Of a stretch of 64,000 nucleotides of DNA, positions 52,237 to 63,969 are shown one piece after another. A program made the position numbers and the translations under genes. A model generated the notes under the pieces. The model ran no database searches and was not told the DNA's origin. It saw nothing but the letters and a program-made list of their open reading frames with translations. This DNA is from Tetraselmis striata. Its lineage: Eukaryota > Chlorophyta > Chlorodendrophyceae > Chlorodendrales > Chlorodendraceae. Within the stretch, counting starts at the first letter, position 1, and every line of letters starts with the position of its first letter. The stretch is from assembly GCA_006384855.1 (NCBI GenBank), contig VCJN01002046.1, forward strand, positions 24,479-88,478. The letters are read 5' to 3'.

Positions 52237-55200
52237 TCACGCAGGGCATCCCTCCGGGCGCCAATCCTCCGCCGCCGGCCGGCTTCGCAGCGGCGCGCGG
52301 GCCGCGGCGCACGCGCTGTCGATGGCGTGCCGGACGATGACGAGTGCGGCGCAGATCTTCTCCTCGCTCACCGGCAGCAGCGGCCTGCGCGGGCGAGGCG
52401 CAGCCGGAGGCTTAGCTCGCCTAAACGCAGGATGGGAGGGTGCGGAGCTCGGTGCATTGCCCGGCGGTCCCGGGGGGGGGGGGGGGGGGGGGGCGGCGCA
52501 CTTTTTTGCGCCCCCCCGGAGAGCAGCAAAGAGCGCATCGCAGCCGGCCTCAAGCTCGAGCTGCGCGCAGGAGGGGGCGGCGAGTCGGTGTCGGGTCAGC
52601 CCGCCCAACACCAGCGGCATCAACGCACGCGGGCGACCCAGCTATGGGCGGCAACGGGCGGGCGGTCGGCGGGACTGCTTTGGGGGCCGGGGGGGGTGGG
52701 GGGGGGGGGGGGGGGGGCACCAGGTTTGCCTCCGCTCGCTCCTGCTCCAGCATCATCTCCGCCGTCGCGCACACCCCCGCGCACAGCATCGACACCAAGC
52801 CGTCCCTGCCGCACCCACGCAGCCGTCAGCTCCGTGCCGCACGCTGAGAGCAGGCCCCCATGCCCCCCAGAGGCTAGCGATCTCGTCGCCCAGCGTGGAC
52901 ATGTCTGTGGATGGATGGGGGGGGGGGGGGGAGGGGGAGGGGGTTGGCAAGGGGGCTGCCTCACCGGCCGCCGATGCCCTTGATGTTGCTGGCGTAGTTG
53001 TCGTCGGATGCCACGTAGGCCATGACCCGGAGGAAGTCCACGTCGATGTAGTCGGACACAGTCGTGGAGCCATAAGCGGTCTCCACGCGCACCAGTTCCG
53101 GCCACTTGGCGCTGTCGGTCTTCTCCCGCTTGGCCCGGAAGCGCGCCACCACCTGGAGGCCCCCGGCCTGTGGCGTCAGCTGGCGCGCCGTGGGTGTGGA
53201 GGGGGGTTGGGGGGGTGTGGAGAGGGGGGGGGGGGGGGGGGGACTCACCTGGCCGCAGAAGCGGATCCTGTCACGGGCTGGGAGGGCGCACAGGAAGGCG
53301 GCCTGCTGCTCGGTGCTCAGCTCCTGGAAGGCGGCAAACTGCGGGGGGGGGGGGGGGGGGGGCAAAAATGGTGGTGGAGGGGCAGTCTGTGACAAGAAGG
53401 GAGTCTTCACCATAGCCGCGCGGAACCCCCTCGCCCCCCCCCCCCCCCCCCCCTCTCCCCTTCCCTCATCCATCCAGCAGGGCACCCACCATCCGCACGT
53501 CCGCCTCGACGCGCAGGTTGGTGCGGAAGAGGCCGGCGCTGCGCGCGTTGTAAAACTTCCCGGCGCTCTCCAGGATGCCTGCGGGAGGCGGGGCAGGCCG
53601 GCGGCACACTGGGTCGGCAACCTCCAGGGATACGCACGCCCAAGCTCGGCAAGCTCTGCCCACTGCGTATGCGTTATCATGTCAACACTCGTTCATGGTG
53701 TGGCATACAGGCACGCAGCGTAACGTGTGCTTAGCCCTAACTGATGCCCTCCTCCCGCCCGCATCCGCGCCGGCGCCTGTCCCGGGCCCACATCCACCGT
53801 CCAGGGGGGGGGGTACCCAGGTACTCCAGGATCATGTGCAGCAGCGGCTGCGCAACCTGCGCGATCTCAAAGGGGCTGTACAGCGCCGGCTCGTCGTGCT
53901 CCGCCGCCTCCCCACCCTCCCTGGCCTCCCCCTCCCAGCCACCGCCCCCCTCCGCCGAGCCGTCGCCGTCGCCGCCGCGCCAGCCGATCAGCCGCACCAG
54001 GCCCTGTATGAGATCAGGCAGCTCGTGCTTGTGATGGGAGGCCTCGGCCAGCTGCCGGGTGACCAGGCGTGGTGGCGGCGAGGGGGGGGGGGGGGGGCAG
54101 ACTGCATCAGCCCACACTGTACACTGTGCCACGACAGGAGGGAGCCAGACCCGCTGACACGGGGCAGACCGATGGGAGAGCCTGGCAGAGCCATGCATTG
54201 GTATCGGCGAACGGTACGGGCAAACGCGTGAATGCTTCTGCTCGAGCCCATGTCCATCATGTCATATCAGGTCATCGTCTTAGGCGCGGTCATGGCGGTA
54301 TGGATAGTGAGGAGCATAATGCCAAATGAATCACTGGGCAGCATCCTCTGTGATCATGCGTACAATCGGAGCGGCTTCGCGCACCGTTAAGGTGGCCCTT
54401 TGCCTCGGGATGAGCGGGTGGGAATGCACGCTGCCCCAAGGGACGGCGTGATGAGCGGCTGCAGAGCGGCAGGTGCACCGGTGGGAGGGGTTGGGGGGGG
54501 GGGGGGGGGGGGGCACCTCCAGCAGGCGCCCGAGGTAGGAGCCCTGCAGCAGATCCATCGGCCAGAGCTTCTTGGAGGCCTGGCTGGCGCACGACTCAAA
54601 CACCTCCAGCCTGCTGCAAAAGTCCTGCTGCATGGCCGTCACGGCCTGCGCCCCCGCAGCAGCAGCAGACAGCGGTGAGCGTCGCAGCGAGGGTGGGTGG
54701 GTTGGGGGGGGGGGGGAAGGGGGGGGGATGCCGCTGGGCGGGGGCCGTTTGCTGCACCTGCTCCAGCATCAGCAGGCAGCCGTTGTGCTCGGCCGCTGCG
54801 TGCGGGTCAGCTGCTGCCTTGTTGGCCACCTCCACGAAATGCGCCATGATCTTCCACGCATCGGTCGTGATTCCGCGGGAGCGAGAGCGGGCCTCCGCCT
54901 CATCCACCTGCCAGCGAGTGATTCTGGTGCCGCACAGCACCGGCGATGATGGCACCGGTGAGGTGGAGTCGAGGCCGAGGAAGCAGGGGGGTGTTGGGGG
55001 GCTGGAGGGGGGGGGGGGGGGGTCGGTGAAGATACTATTCACAGTGTCGGCGGAAAGTTTAGGCGCGCCGACACACCTTGTCATGTCCTGCAGCTGCCAG
55101 GCACCGCTGTTCTCCTCCACCAGCAGGCTGCCTGCACCTTTGCTGTCCGGGCAACGTCAGTGCCGGGCTCACTGCGGGTGGAGAAGGCTGCAGGACATGA

Positions 55201-56481
55201 CATAGCCTTCGTTCTGGGAAACAATGAACGCCGGGGGTCCGGGGGCCGAGGGGGGGGGGGGGGGGGGGGGGGCAATGGCGGCCCCGGGCCCCACCTTGCG
55301 CCCCCTTCCCGTTAGTAGCGTCGTCAGGTGGCAGAACTTTGACTTTGGTGGGAGGGAACATGGTGTTCATGCGGGACAGCGCGCTGCAGATGGAATCCGG
55401 CAAAAAGGAGTCAGAACCGCCATGCTACTGGTCATGGCCGATCCAGGGCCGACCAAGGGTCGATGCTCGGGGCGCACACGGTGCGTCGCTTGTGGGGGTC
55501 GCACCTGGCTGCCTTGCTTGACAGGAGGCGGGACTGGTGGAAGCTGTCATTGGAGATGATCGCCATGAGCTGGTCCTTGCACTCTCTGTCGCCCCCAGCA
55601 GAAGCAGATCGCCGGGGCGGTGTCAGACCGTGCTGCCCATACAGGTCGCGATTCCGGGAGAGAGGGTGAAGCTAGGGTGCGTGCGTGTGTGTGTTTCTCG
55701 GGGGGGGGGGGGGGGGGGGGGGGATCGCGGCAGCGCGTGCCTGGAGGGGCACCCAAAGCCTCGGTCCATGAGCAAGCAGAAAATATCCACGTACTTGAAG
55801 CCTGCCGGGGCATGATTGGGAATGTGAGCAAGGCACTCAGAGCCGACGGGACGCTGCGTAGTGCGAAAAAGGAGGTAAGGACACCGCCGCCAAGATTGGG
55901 GTCGCACCGAACTCGTCCGCCGACACGTCGGTGCCCGGCTGCGACAGCTGCGACGCGAGGAAGTCAGCCGACAGAAACTCGTCGCTCTCTCGACCTCGCT
56001 TCTTACTCACGCGCACATGCCGGCGGCCGGCATCATCCCCCAGCCGCCGCTCCCGCTCCAGGCTGGCCAGGATGTCCTCGTAGTGAATGAAGGTGTTGAG
56101 CAGGTCCTGCAGCAGGTTGCCGGGGACGCCGTCGTCCCCGCCCGCCGCCTTCCGGGCGACCTGCGGCTGCTTGGGCGTATCGCGGGGTGCGCCGGACCAG
56201 CAGGCCAACAGACTCGACTGCTTGGACTGCGCGTGGTGCGGCACATACGGGAGGGGGGTCAGAGCGGCAAGTGGACTAGCTACTGCGGGTGGGACTTAGG
56301 GTGCTTCGGGGGCGTAAACCGATGACTACTTCGTTTCAACTCTTCACTGCGATTCGCTGAAAATGCGGCATGGGTGTGCCGAGCTTTTGCGTTCCCGCAC
56401 CGTGTCCTGCGACAGCGAGGACTTCCGCCTGGACTTTGGAGGCATCTTGTCTGCTGCTCTTCTGGTGGAGCAAAACGAGGT
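52237..56481 (-). CDS. Unidentified multi-exon protein
   Basis: A series of protein-like exons separated by short introns with sense-strand poly-C. The likely start is MPPKSRRKSSLSQDT near 56448. Further exons include LLQDLLNTFIHYEDILASLE (about 56240-56010), GFKYVDIFCLLMDRGFGC (about 55800), DQLMAIISNDSFHQSRLL (about 55565-55490), ALSRMNTMFPPTKVKVLP (about 55385), TDAWKIMAHFVEVANKAA (about 54900-54760), EVFESCASQASKKLWPMD (about 54640-54515), and ELPDLIQGLVRLIGW with EIAQVAQPLLHMILEYL (about 54060-53820). Downstream are ESAGKFYNARSAGLFRTN (about 53575), TVSDYIDVDFLRVMAYVA (about 53155-52975) and a last exon with SEEKICAALVIVRHAIDS ending at 52237. It is alpha-helical and Leu-rich, so perhaps a helical-repeat scaffold. 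No family recognised. Exon edges are approximate. Confidence 0.5.
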
Positions 56482-56599
56482 CGATGTAGGGAATGCGGCG
56501 GGTCTGGTCGGTGTCAGCAGAGACGCTCGGCGCGAGGCGAGAGTGTGCACGGAGTCCGGCAACACGTTCCTCCACTGAGACGGGCGGTTATATTTCACG

Positions 56600-58012
56600 C
56601 TGTCACGGCTGAGGCGGGTGTGAAGGGGGCGCGCGTGCAGCCGGCAGGCGGGGAGCTCCTGGCCTAGAAGAAAATATTCAAATTCAAATCACGGGGACAC
56701 AAGGGCAGTCGAGGATACTGACAGGCAGCCAAGGCGAAGGCCGGAGACCACGGCATTGTGCAGAACGGATTGAATACACGGGGAAAAGTTTCCTTCTGGA
56801 TTTCTGAAATGTTGCATCTAGCACATGTAATCGTCATAATACCCTGCTGTACTGTACACGGGGAAATGTACCTGTAGCAGTAGTTTACATGAGCTAGCAG
56901 CAGAAGGCGATATCGGAAATCACCAAAATAAAAGGCAATGTACCTGTAGCGTGACGGCGAAGTACTACGGGCAAAGCACCACGGCACTGCTGCGCCCGGA
57001 AGCTGAGATCTCACGCGGGGATGACATACTGCAGACCCCATATTAATGAATCCATTGCGAATATATAACGCTATTGAATGAGAAGCCTTGGTCTAACCAA
57101 TTCGAGGCTGCTACTGTCGATATCCTCGGCTAGTACTCGTACGCAAGGCCACGCGCGGGCCGACTACCTCGTACACATTCGTTCGCATCAACATCGGCCC
57201 CTCCCCTTGAAGGAGGCCGTGAGGGGGTTGGTTACACACTTACACGGGTAAGAGTCTGATGAAGGCAAAGCACTACTAGTGAAGGCTCCCCATGAAAGCT
57301 CTCCCCGTGCACGGGTATGGACTGATAAGCGCCAGTCTGTGCGCCAGGCCAGTCCGGAGCATAATCCTCATACATATTAATGTATTAATACGTATCCACT
57401 TAATGGGCTGACTCGAACCTATAAAAACCCTGCTACAGGCAATAAAACGCTTGCGCCTAAAACGATCACCATGCGGGAATCAGCCAGCGCCGGAAACCTG
57501 TTTGCTTGAGAATGCCGAGATGGAAAGCCAATACGCATGCCACGTGCAACACATCCAAGCAGGCGCTGGTTGATTCCTGGTATGCATGCCGCGCGGCCCC
57601 GTCACTGTGTATTGTCCAGGGTAGAGAGGCATGCTGAATGGAGCGATGCGCTGTGAGGCAGAGCACGTTTGGCGTGATTTACGAGCATTTATATAAGAGG
57701 GCAAACAGTTTTAGTGTGATGTGACTGCACCGGTAGGTATTAAAGTTGTCTATGATAAGATCCGTCACATGCTACTGCTGCCACTGAACTAGGGGTGGGC
57801 AGGTGTAAGAGCATTCCAGGTGTAAGCTGGAACAGTAGGAAAGAGGGGGAGGGGGGGGGGGGGGGGGGGGCAAAAGCATGATCGCAGCTGCGGCAGCGGC
57901 ACATGCAGCAGCAGAGGAGGGCTGATGAAGAAGCCATTTATGCTTCAGGCGGAAACCCCAAGGCCGAAAACATTCCCGTGCGGCCAGAGCTTTTGCAGCG
58001 GCGGGCAGTTGG
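56600..58012. other. Intergenic region, no gene seen
   Basis: It separates two minus-strand genes. AT-rich patches lie around 57365-57440. A G run is present at about 57851-57870, and (GCAGCA)n words at 57895-57915 lie just past the 3' end of the next gene. No RNA gene recognised. Confidence 0.5.
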
Positions 58013-60271
58013 CTACTGTGGCCCCGGCGGTGGCTGCGTCATGCCTCCTGGTAGCAGGGGTTGCTGCGGGCCGATTCCAGGGCTTGGTATGCCCCCTGTG
58101 CGTAAACAAACCATCAGCACATTGGCTGACACGTCGGAGGGGGGGGGGGGGGGGGGGGGGGGCATGATTCTGGTAGATAGCTAAAATACAAGTCAAGAGG
58201 GTCCTGTGCGTACCTGGAGGCGGCATTGCCATAAACTGGTGCTGGCCGGGCTGCAGCTGACCCTGGACCTGCTGCATGGCGGCCTGGAAGGCGTGCGGGT
58301 TCATCTGCGCCACAAGCGCTGACTGTGCGGCGAGAAACTGATTCTGGTCCATCGGGGCGCTTCCCGGCGCAGAGGAAGAAGGCATCATCATGGAGACGGA
58401 CGGCATGCCGAGGGGGGAGGGGAGCTGGCCGCCCTGCATGTTGGGCTGGAGAGCGAAGTTCATGCCCATGCCATGCTGCATAAGGGGCGATGGTGCTGGC
58501 TGGCCCTCATCCGGCACCTTCATGGCGAGGTCGCGCAATGACTCGCCTTTGGCGTTGAATATGTTGTCGTACGGCGCACGGCGCGCACCTCGCCCAGCGT
58601 GCGACTCAAACTGGTGGAGGGCAAGCGCGGCACATATGCATTAATTTGATGCGCGAGACAATAATGCGGCTGCCACAACAAAGACTTGCCCCCTTGCTGA
58701 AGAGTCACTGAGTCTGCCATCGATTGCTCATGAAAATTTCACAACGCACATGACAACGGGTATATGTTTGGAGGACTGGGGAGGAAGAAGGGGGGGGGGG
58801 GGGGGGGGGGGGGGCGCCTACCGTTGAGCAGCTGATGACCTTGTCGCAGTGGCTGCACAGGATGCCAGAGTGGCCATGGTGGTCTAGGCAGACAGTCCCC
58901 TTGAGCAGAACCTCCTGCTGCGCGGTCACGTACTTGACCTCCTCGCCATGGGTGAGCGGGCAGCCGGGACCGCCACTGAAGAGGCGCTTGTGTTTGTTTG
59001 AGTTTCGCCCCTTTCGTCTGAATCGCAGTTAGCAGATGTGGGTTCAGCAACAGCCAGAGGTCAGTCGATATACACCGTGACCCACTGCGGCATGCTTCCT
59101 CGTGCTGGTCAAACGGCGGCATGCAAGTGAGTGGCTGGCAGCGCGGAACAGGGAATGGGCGCAAGGACATACGCCATGGAGTCTTGACCAGGCAGCATGG
59201 GAGCAACCATGCCACCAGAGACTGGCAGCCAGGGCTGCCCCGCCAGCCCAAGAAACTGCTGCTGTGGCACCTGCCCATGCTGACCTGCGTGCATCTGCTG
59301 CAGGTGCGCCATCTGCGCCGCGTCCAGCATGCCAGATATAGGGGGCGCCTGCGCCATCGGCTTGCTGGTGCCCTTTGGCAGGCTGGCGGCCAGCTGCTGC
59401 ACCATCTGCTGGGCCATAACCGCCTGCTGCGCCGCCTGCATCTGAAACGCAGCCTGCTGGGCATGCGCCTGTGCCTGAGGGGGCGGCTTTTTGGGCTGGC
59501 TCTTCCGCTTCCTCGAGCTAGAGCTCTCTGCACGCTCCCTGTCAGTCGGATTATCCTTGCCCTGAGCAGCAAAGCCAGCCACAATCAGCGCCATGCCGCA
59601 CCGCCAGGGCGCGCATGACATCCACGGGAGTACTTGCTAAGCCCCTGCCTGGAAGCAGAAGTCGCGGATGGAGAGGCCAAGGTTGATGATGTACATGCTG
59701 TCCGCGGGTCGGCGCAGGTAGCCCCCGGCATGCTCCTCAAACGCCAGGCAGGTGATGACCTCCTTGCCCTGGCACTTTGGGCAGTCGCACTGGACGCGGC
59801 CATCTGCCATCATGGTACCTGCAAGCCGGCGCCGGGTAGAGAGCCAGAGCGGATGCGGTGAGCTTGCACCCTCGCATCATGATGCAAGCCCAGCCTCGCC
59901 GACGCTGATAGTGACGCATCTGCCTGTCACTGTGGCTGATGCAGTGGCGCACCTGTCAGCACGGATGTTCCAAATTTACGATACTCCACGCGCTGGTTGG
60001 TGAGGACGCCCATCCTGAGGATCTTCCGCACCGCCCACCGCCTGCAGCAACACCGAGCGTGATCTCGACCCGCGCGCGAAGCAAGAGGAGGGGACACAGC
60101 GTAAACAACGGATGCAGTCGGCGCTGCGTCGCCGACTGAGGCGCACCTGTCGCCTGACTTCTGGACTATGTCGGATATCTGCTGGTACGTCTCCGCGGGA
60201 AGCATAAGAGGTGGCCCGGGCGCGCCCTCGGCGGGCTCGATTGCCACGGTCCCGCCAGCCGCGGCCGCCAT
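58013..60271 (-). CDS. Plant-type protein with two FExHAG (TDM/Tify-like) modules, putative transcriptional regulator
   Basis: Starts at ATG 60271 (MAAAAGGTVAIEPAEG). Exons: 60271-60147, 60041-59953, 59818-59649, about 59561-59170, about 58990-58822 and about 58625-58216, plus a last exon ending at TAG 58013. Module 1: WAVRKILRMGVLTNQRVEYR, then GRVQCDCPKCQGKEVITC and AFEEHAGGYLRRPADSMYII. Module 2: EVKYVTAQQEVLLKGTVCLD, GHSGILCSHCDKVISCST, FESHAGRGARRAPYDNIFNA. This G-x-L...C-x-C...FExHAG order is found in plant PHD-finger regulators beside their PHD. No PHD is visible here. The linker is Gln/Ala-rich with a basic KRKSQPKK, and the tail is Gln/Pro/Met-rich, so a nuclear regulator is likely. 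The intron after 59649 appears to use a GC donor. Confidence 0.7.
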
Positions 60272-61880
60272 CTTGTCGCTCTGGTCGGAGCTGCTTTTTG
60301 CAGAGCGCTTGGGTGTATATGTGTCGGGCTCCCCAACGCCTGTAAGCCGGGGTGCGGAGCGGTTGTTAGCGGGCGGTTGGGGTTACCGAGCCTGGCTCCA
60401 TTGTCGTGCCAGCCTTTTTTTGGCTGCGGCCGCTCGTCGTGAGAAGTGGGCTGCAACCCGAAAACCAAGTTATACTCTGTACTCTGCTAACAACTCGACG
60501 ACGCGGGGTAGCTAGCAGCCGCCACACGGCCGACGCCCGCGACCGGCAGGCGCATAGTAGCTGCCCGGAGCTGGCGCTTCGAGAGCTGCACAGTTAACGC
60601 GAGAGTGCCCCTGATGGTGTTCGGGCTGGACGCCGCCTGAGCGTTACCCAAATTGATAACGGTATGGGCGGGTGCCAGTTGATGGCGGGGGTGTGAAATC
60701 GCGTAGTTAAGCGCCGTACTCGTCTTTCCTCGTAGCACGTCCGACCCCGGGGATGGCTCAGGTGGGTTACCCGGGCACATCTAAGCGATGCAGCGGATGG
60801 GCTTTCGGCGCGCGAGCGAAAATAGTAGCGCGGGCTGGACCGGCCAGCGGAAACACTACTTCGATGCCCCGTCCCCAGTGAGAATGCAGCCTCGCCAAGC
60901 AAGGACACCGCCCACCACGCAGCGATATGCGCGCTGGCACTTCGCGTCGGCGGCGGGGCGGGCGTGATACGCGTGTGGGGCGGGGGGAGGGGAGTGCTTC
61001 GTTCACGGTCTGTGAGCAGCTGCCGCGTCGACAGGGTCAACCGGGAGCAAGGAGGGAGGCAGGAATCACCCGGGAAAAGATTCGCTGCCTAGGCGGTGGG
61101 ACCTTCTGTGGTGGTGTGTTGGGGGCCGGGGTGGGGGAGGCCGGGGGGGGGGGGGGGGGGGGGGCTGGCTGCCACCTAGCTTATGGCTGGGATGGGTCAC
61201 CCCTCGGCAGTGGAGCGTTATTGTTCCTGCTCGCGATGGGACTTCACTACTTCAGGAAAAAGGGCACCGGTATATAGTCGTACGGTGCAGCAGTACTAAA
61301 ACGAAAACTACTGCACATTCGCGCGCCTGCATGCGCGCGGGGTGACGGCAGCAGGCGAAGAGAAATCCGTCCTATATTCCAGCATAAAGTACACGGGAAT
61401 CCGCCGCCGGTGACTCGACAGCCGGTGAGTGGGGCGTGCCGCCGTGACGCGCTGTCTGCCACCTGCGATCGCCGCAGGTTGTGCACGACAGGCTGGCATT
61501 CACGTAGCCCTAGCATCCGAGAATGTGTCAAAGCCTAAGTACGAAAATGGTACAGAAACGCAATCCTACCGCTCGGCGAAAGTCGGCGATTTTCACAGTA
61601 TATAATGCCAGTCTTCATTCGTACAAGATAAAGACGTTACTACATCTGCGCCCCACGCGCGCGCTGCACCGAGCTCACCGCCACATATCGACATTCATGG
61701 ATCCAAAAACAAAGCCTGTTTTTGCAGACGGATGAAACGATGACGTTACGACGAGGGCGTTGCTGTAGTACCGCGCGTAGTCGCGCAATTAAGGCTTTGA
61801 ATTGTACCTCGGTACGCCGCTGCTATCCCGCTCGCCTACTGCTGGGGTCCAGCTCTGTCACCTAATCCAGTGCGGCCCAG
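60272..61880. other. Intergenic region, no supported gene
   Basis: It includes the putative 5' flank of the minus-strand gene ending at 60271. A 21-23 G run lies at about 61142-61164. Short frames only. Confidence 0.5.
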
Positions 61881-62562
61881 ATGTGCGCCGTACGAATGAA
61901 GGGAACGCCTACTAGGGAGGATGCCAAATGGTGGCCAAATGTGCGCGAGTGCGGGACGCTCTCCCCGGTACCGCCATCACACAGGACCCCCTTGCTTCCG
62001 CCAAGAGAAGTGAAAAAAGCCGGTAGTCGTCACTATACCCACTGCCACCTCCCAACAATAGGCATAGTTTGGAACTGCCCAGTCACAAGGTGCCATAACA
62101 TAGTTTACCCTAATGCTTGCGTCCTCACCACGGATGCCAGGTGTGCCAAATGCATCCTTAAAAACAACCAGGACGACACCACCCACCTATTCGAGGTCCA
62201 ATGGGAGCCAGCCTCTCAACTAGCCGAATCCATTATGATATGGATATGGACCGCGCGCACTCAATAATGCAAGTCATCGCAAACGAACCAGACTCGAAAC
62301 CCCGGACCCCCCCCCCCCTCCCCGCTCCGCCGGCAGCGTGGCACCCCCCAAACACCAAGTGAGAATCAAACTCGCCACCATCAACCCGGACATGGGTTCC
62401 CTGCCCACGGGGGAATCCTACTTATTCAGCGTCCGGGACGCGCACCAACTAATGCTGCACAACAAGCCGGACCTACGCCACAGCCTCCCATATACCCTAG
62501 ACCGCCAAAGGGTCGAACACCTCCACTTTCTCTTCGTCCGACCGGACATCAGACGTTTGTAG
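61881..62562 (+). CDS. Hypothetical coding fragments, cysteine-rich
   Basis: A frame from about 61980 to a stop at 62267 reads HYTHCHLPTIGIVWNCPVTR, then CHNIVYPNACVLTTDARCAKC and DDTTHLFEVQW. Paired cysteines (C-x4-C and C-x6...C-x2-C) suggest zinc binding. After a C run at about 62308-62320 a second frame to 62562 reads KHQVRIKLATINPDMGSL, YLFSVRDAHQLMLHNKPD and HLHFLFVRPDIRRL. They may be exons of one gene or of a decayed element. No family recognised. Confidence 0.35.
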
Positions 62563-62786
62563 CAGAGGAGTTTTATGCGCTCCTGGGCAGAGTAGGCACC
62601 CTTCCGAGTCAACGGGTGCCGCGACGACAATTCCAAGCAAAGACCAAATCCGAAGGAACTAATGGGCCACAGATGACCGCCTTACACTGGCAATTACGAC
62701 CGCCCTCCATGCCCGCATAGTACTTTTCAGCGACCCCCTCAACAAATCGACCTACACCTCTCAGTATCACAGCCTATACCCCAAAG

Positions 62787-63223
62787 ATGCAGTTTTCGGC
62801 GCTAGACCCCCCAACGACCTATACTCGTGGGCTAAAACGTCCCTCGCTAGCTAACCCTGAATACGATGACAAATGTATACCAAAAGCGGTGCAACACGCT
62901 CTCCGTGCTGCGTGCACGCATACCGCCACAATGTTCATCTTCCCCGAGCGGACAGACGCATCCTACAAGAAGCTCACCTCCTCAACCACTACCCCTACAT
63001 GCAGAAACTGTGCGAGCTCCCCGCGGATCTCACCAAATTCCGCTCCCCATACCAACACAGCCAGATAGCCCAAAACACGGACCTCCGCCCCCCGCCGGTG
63101 GGTGTGTACTTGGTGATGGCCTCGGGTGTGCACGAGGCCGGGATGAAGCCTATGTGCTTTTGGGCGTTGATTTCTGCAAGGGCGAGAATTACCGCGGGGC
63201 CTAGTGGACGAGGTAGTGGTTGA
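62787..63223 (+). CDS. Hypothetical coding fragments
   Basis: Protein-like stretches in two frames: EYDDKCIPKAVQHALRAACT with TATMFIFPERTDASYKKL (about 62850-62980), then LLNHYPYMQKLCELPADLTK (about 62970-63035) with a frame change between them. The pattern resembles a transposon-borne domain with a hydrophobic strand followed by a Leu-rich helix, but no family name is justified. It overlaps the minus-strand ORF below. Confidence 0.3.
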
Positions 63224-63969
63224 CGCCATTTGGTCATTGGGCCGTGGAGGTGATGCGGGTCACATCGCTGGCCGGTAGGGGAGTCGCATGGACTGTGAGG
63301 GGTTGCGTGCGGAATTGGGCCGTGCGGGCCTTGGCCGGGGCGCGCGGCGGGGGGTGTGGGACCGTCGGGGCGAGTTTTGGGAGGTGTGTGGTGCGCGGAA
63401 GGATAGGCAACCATGAGTTGTGTATGGGGAGCTGACGCATGTCCGCTGGGCAGGGCGGGGTAGCGCTGCGGGTATGGTATCTGTTGGTAGGGTGAGATTT
63501 TGCGATAGGATATGTATTGCTTTCGGGAGGGCGGACCGGATTGCGGCTGGGGTGTGGGTGGGGGCGGCTCTGGTAATCTCAGCGACCGATTTGAGGCGGT
63601 AAAGGGGGGCGCCATTTCGTCGCCGGGTTGCCAAGGCGTTACCCCAGGTCTCAAGGCCGACTGCCCAGAGCGGGGCCAACCTGCGCATATTATGGCTGCG
63701 GTTTTATGTATGGCTTTGTAATGCTTGTATTTGGCGGTCCTATCCGCGGGGGATAGGTAGTGTTCCCAGAGTAGTTTGGTCCGTGCTGCCTTTGCGGCAT
63801 CATGATGGGAGTTGAAGGCATCGCAGATGGACGAGGCGAGGTGTGTATCTTCCGCGAGGGCGTACGAGTAGCACCCCGTGATGTGGAGGTACATGTCATG
63901 GTGAATGTGCATGAGGCTGCGGAGAGCCGGGTATGAGTGTGAGGCTGTTGTGCACTCCTCCGGCCACAT
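62995..63969 (-). CDS. Hypothetical Pro-rich ORF
   Basis: An open frame of 324 codons on the minus strand (first ATG at 63969; it may continue beyond the window). The N-terminal third looks like folded protein: SHSYPALRSLMHIHHDMYLH, HHDAAKAARTKLLWEHYL. The rest is Pro/Ser-rich with SPYQQIPYPQRYPALPSG, and the end runs antisense to the fragments at 62.9-63.2 kb. A real 5' part with a read-through tail is possible. No domain recognised. Confidence 0.35.
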   Translation of the reverse strand: MWPEECTTASHSYPALRSLMHIHHDMYLHITGCYSYALAEDTHLASSICDAFNSHHDAAKAARTKLLWEHYLSPADRTAKYKHYKAIHKTAAIICAGWPRSGQSALRPGVTPWQPGDEMAPPFTASNRSLRLPEPPPPTPQPQSGPPSRKQYISYRKISPYQQIPYPQRYPALPSGHASAPHTQLMVAYPSAHHTPPKTRPDGPTPPAARPGQGPHGPIPHATPHSPCDSPTGQRCDPHHLHGPMTKWRQPLPRPLGPAVILALAEINAQKHIGFIPASCTPEAITKYTPTGGGRRSVFWAIWLCWYGERNLVRSAGSSHSFCM

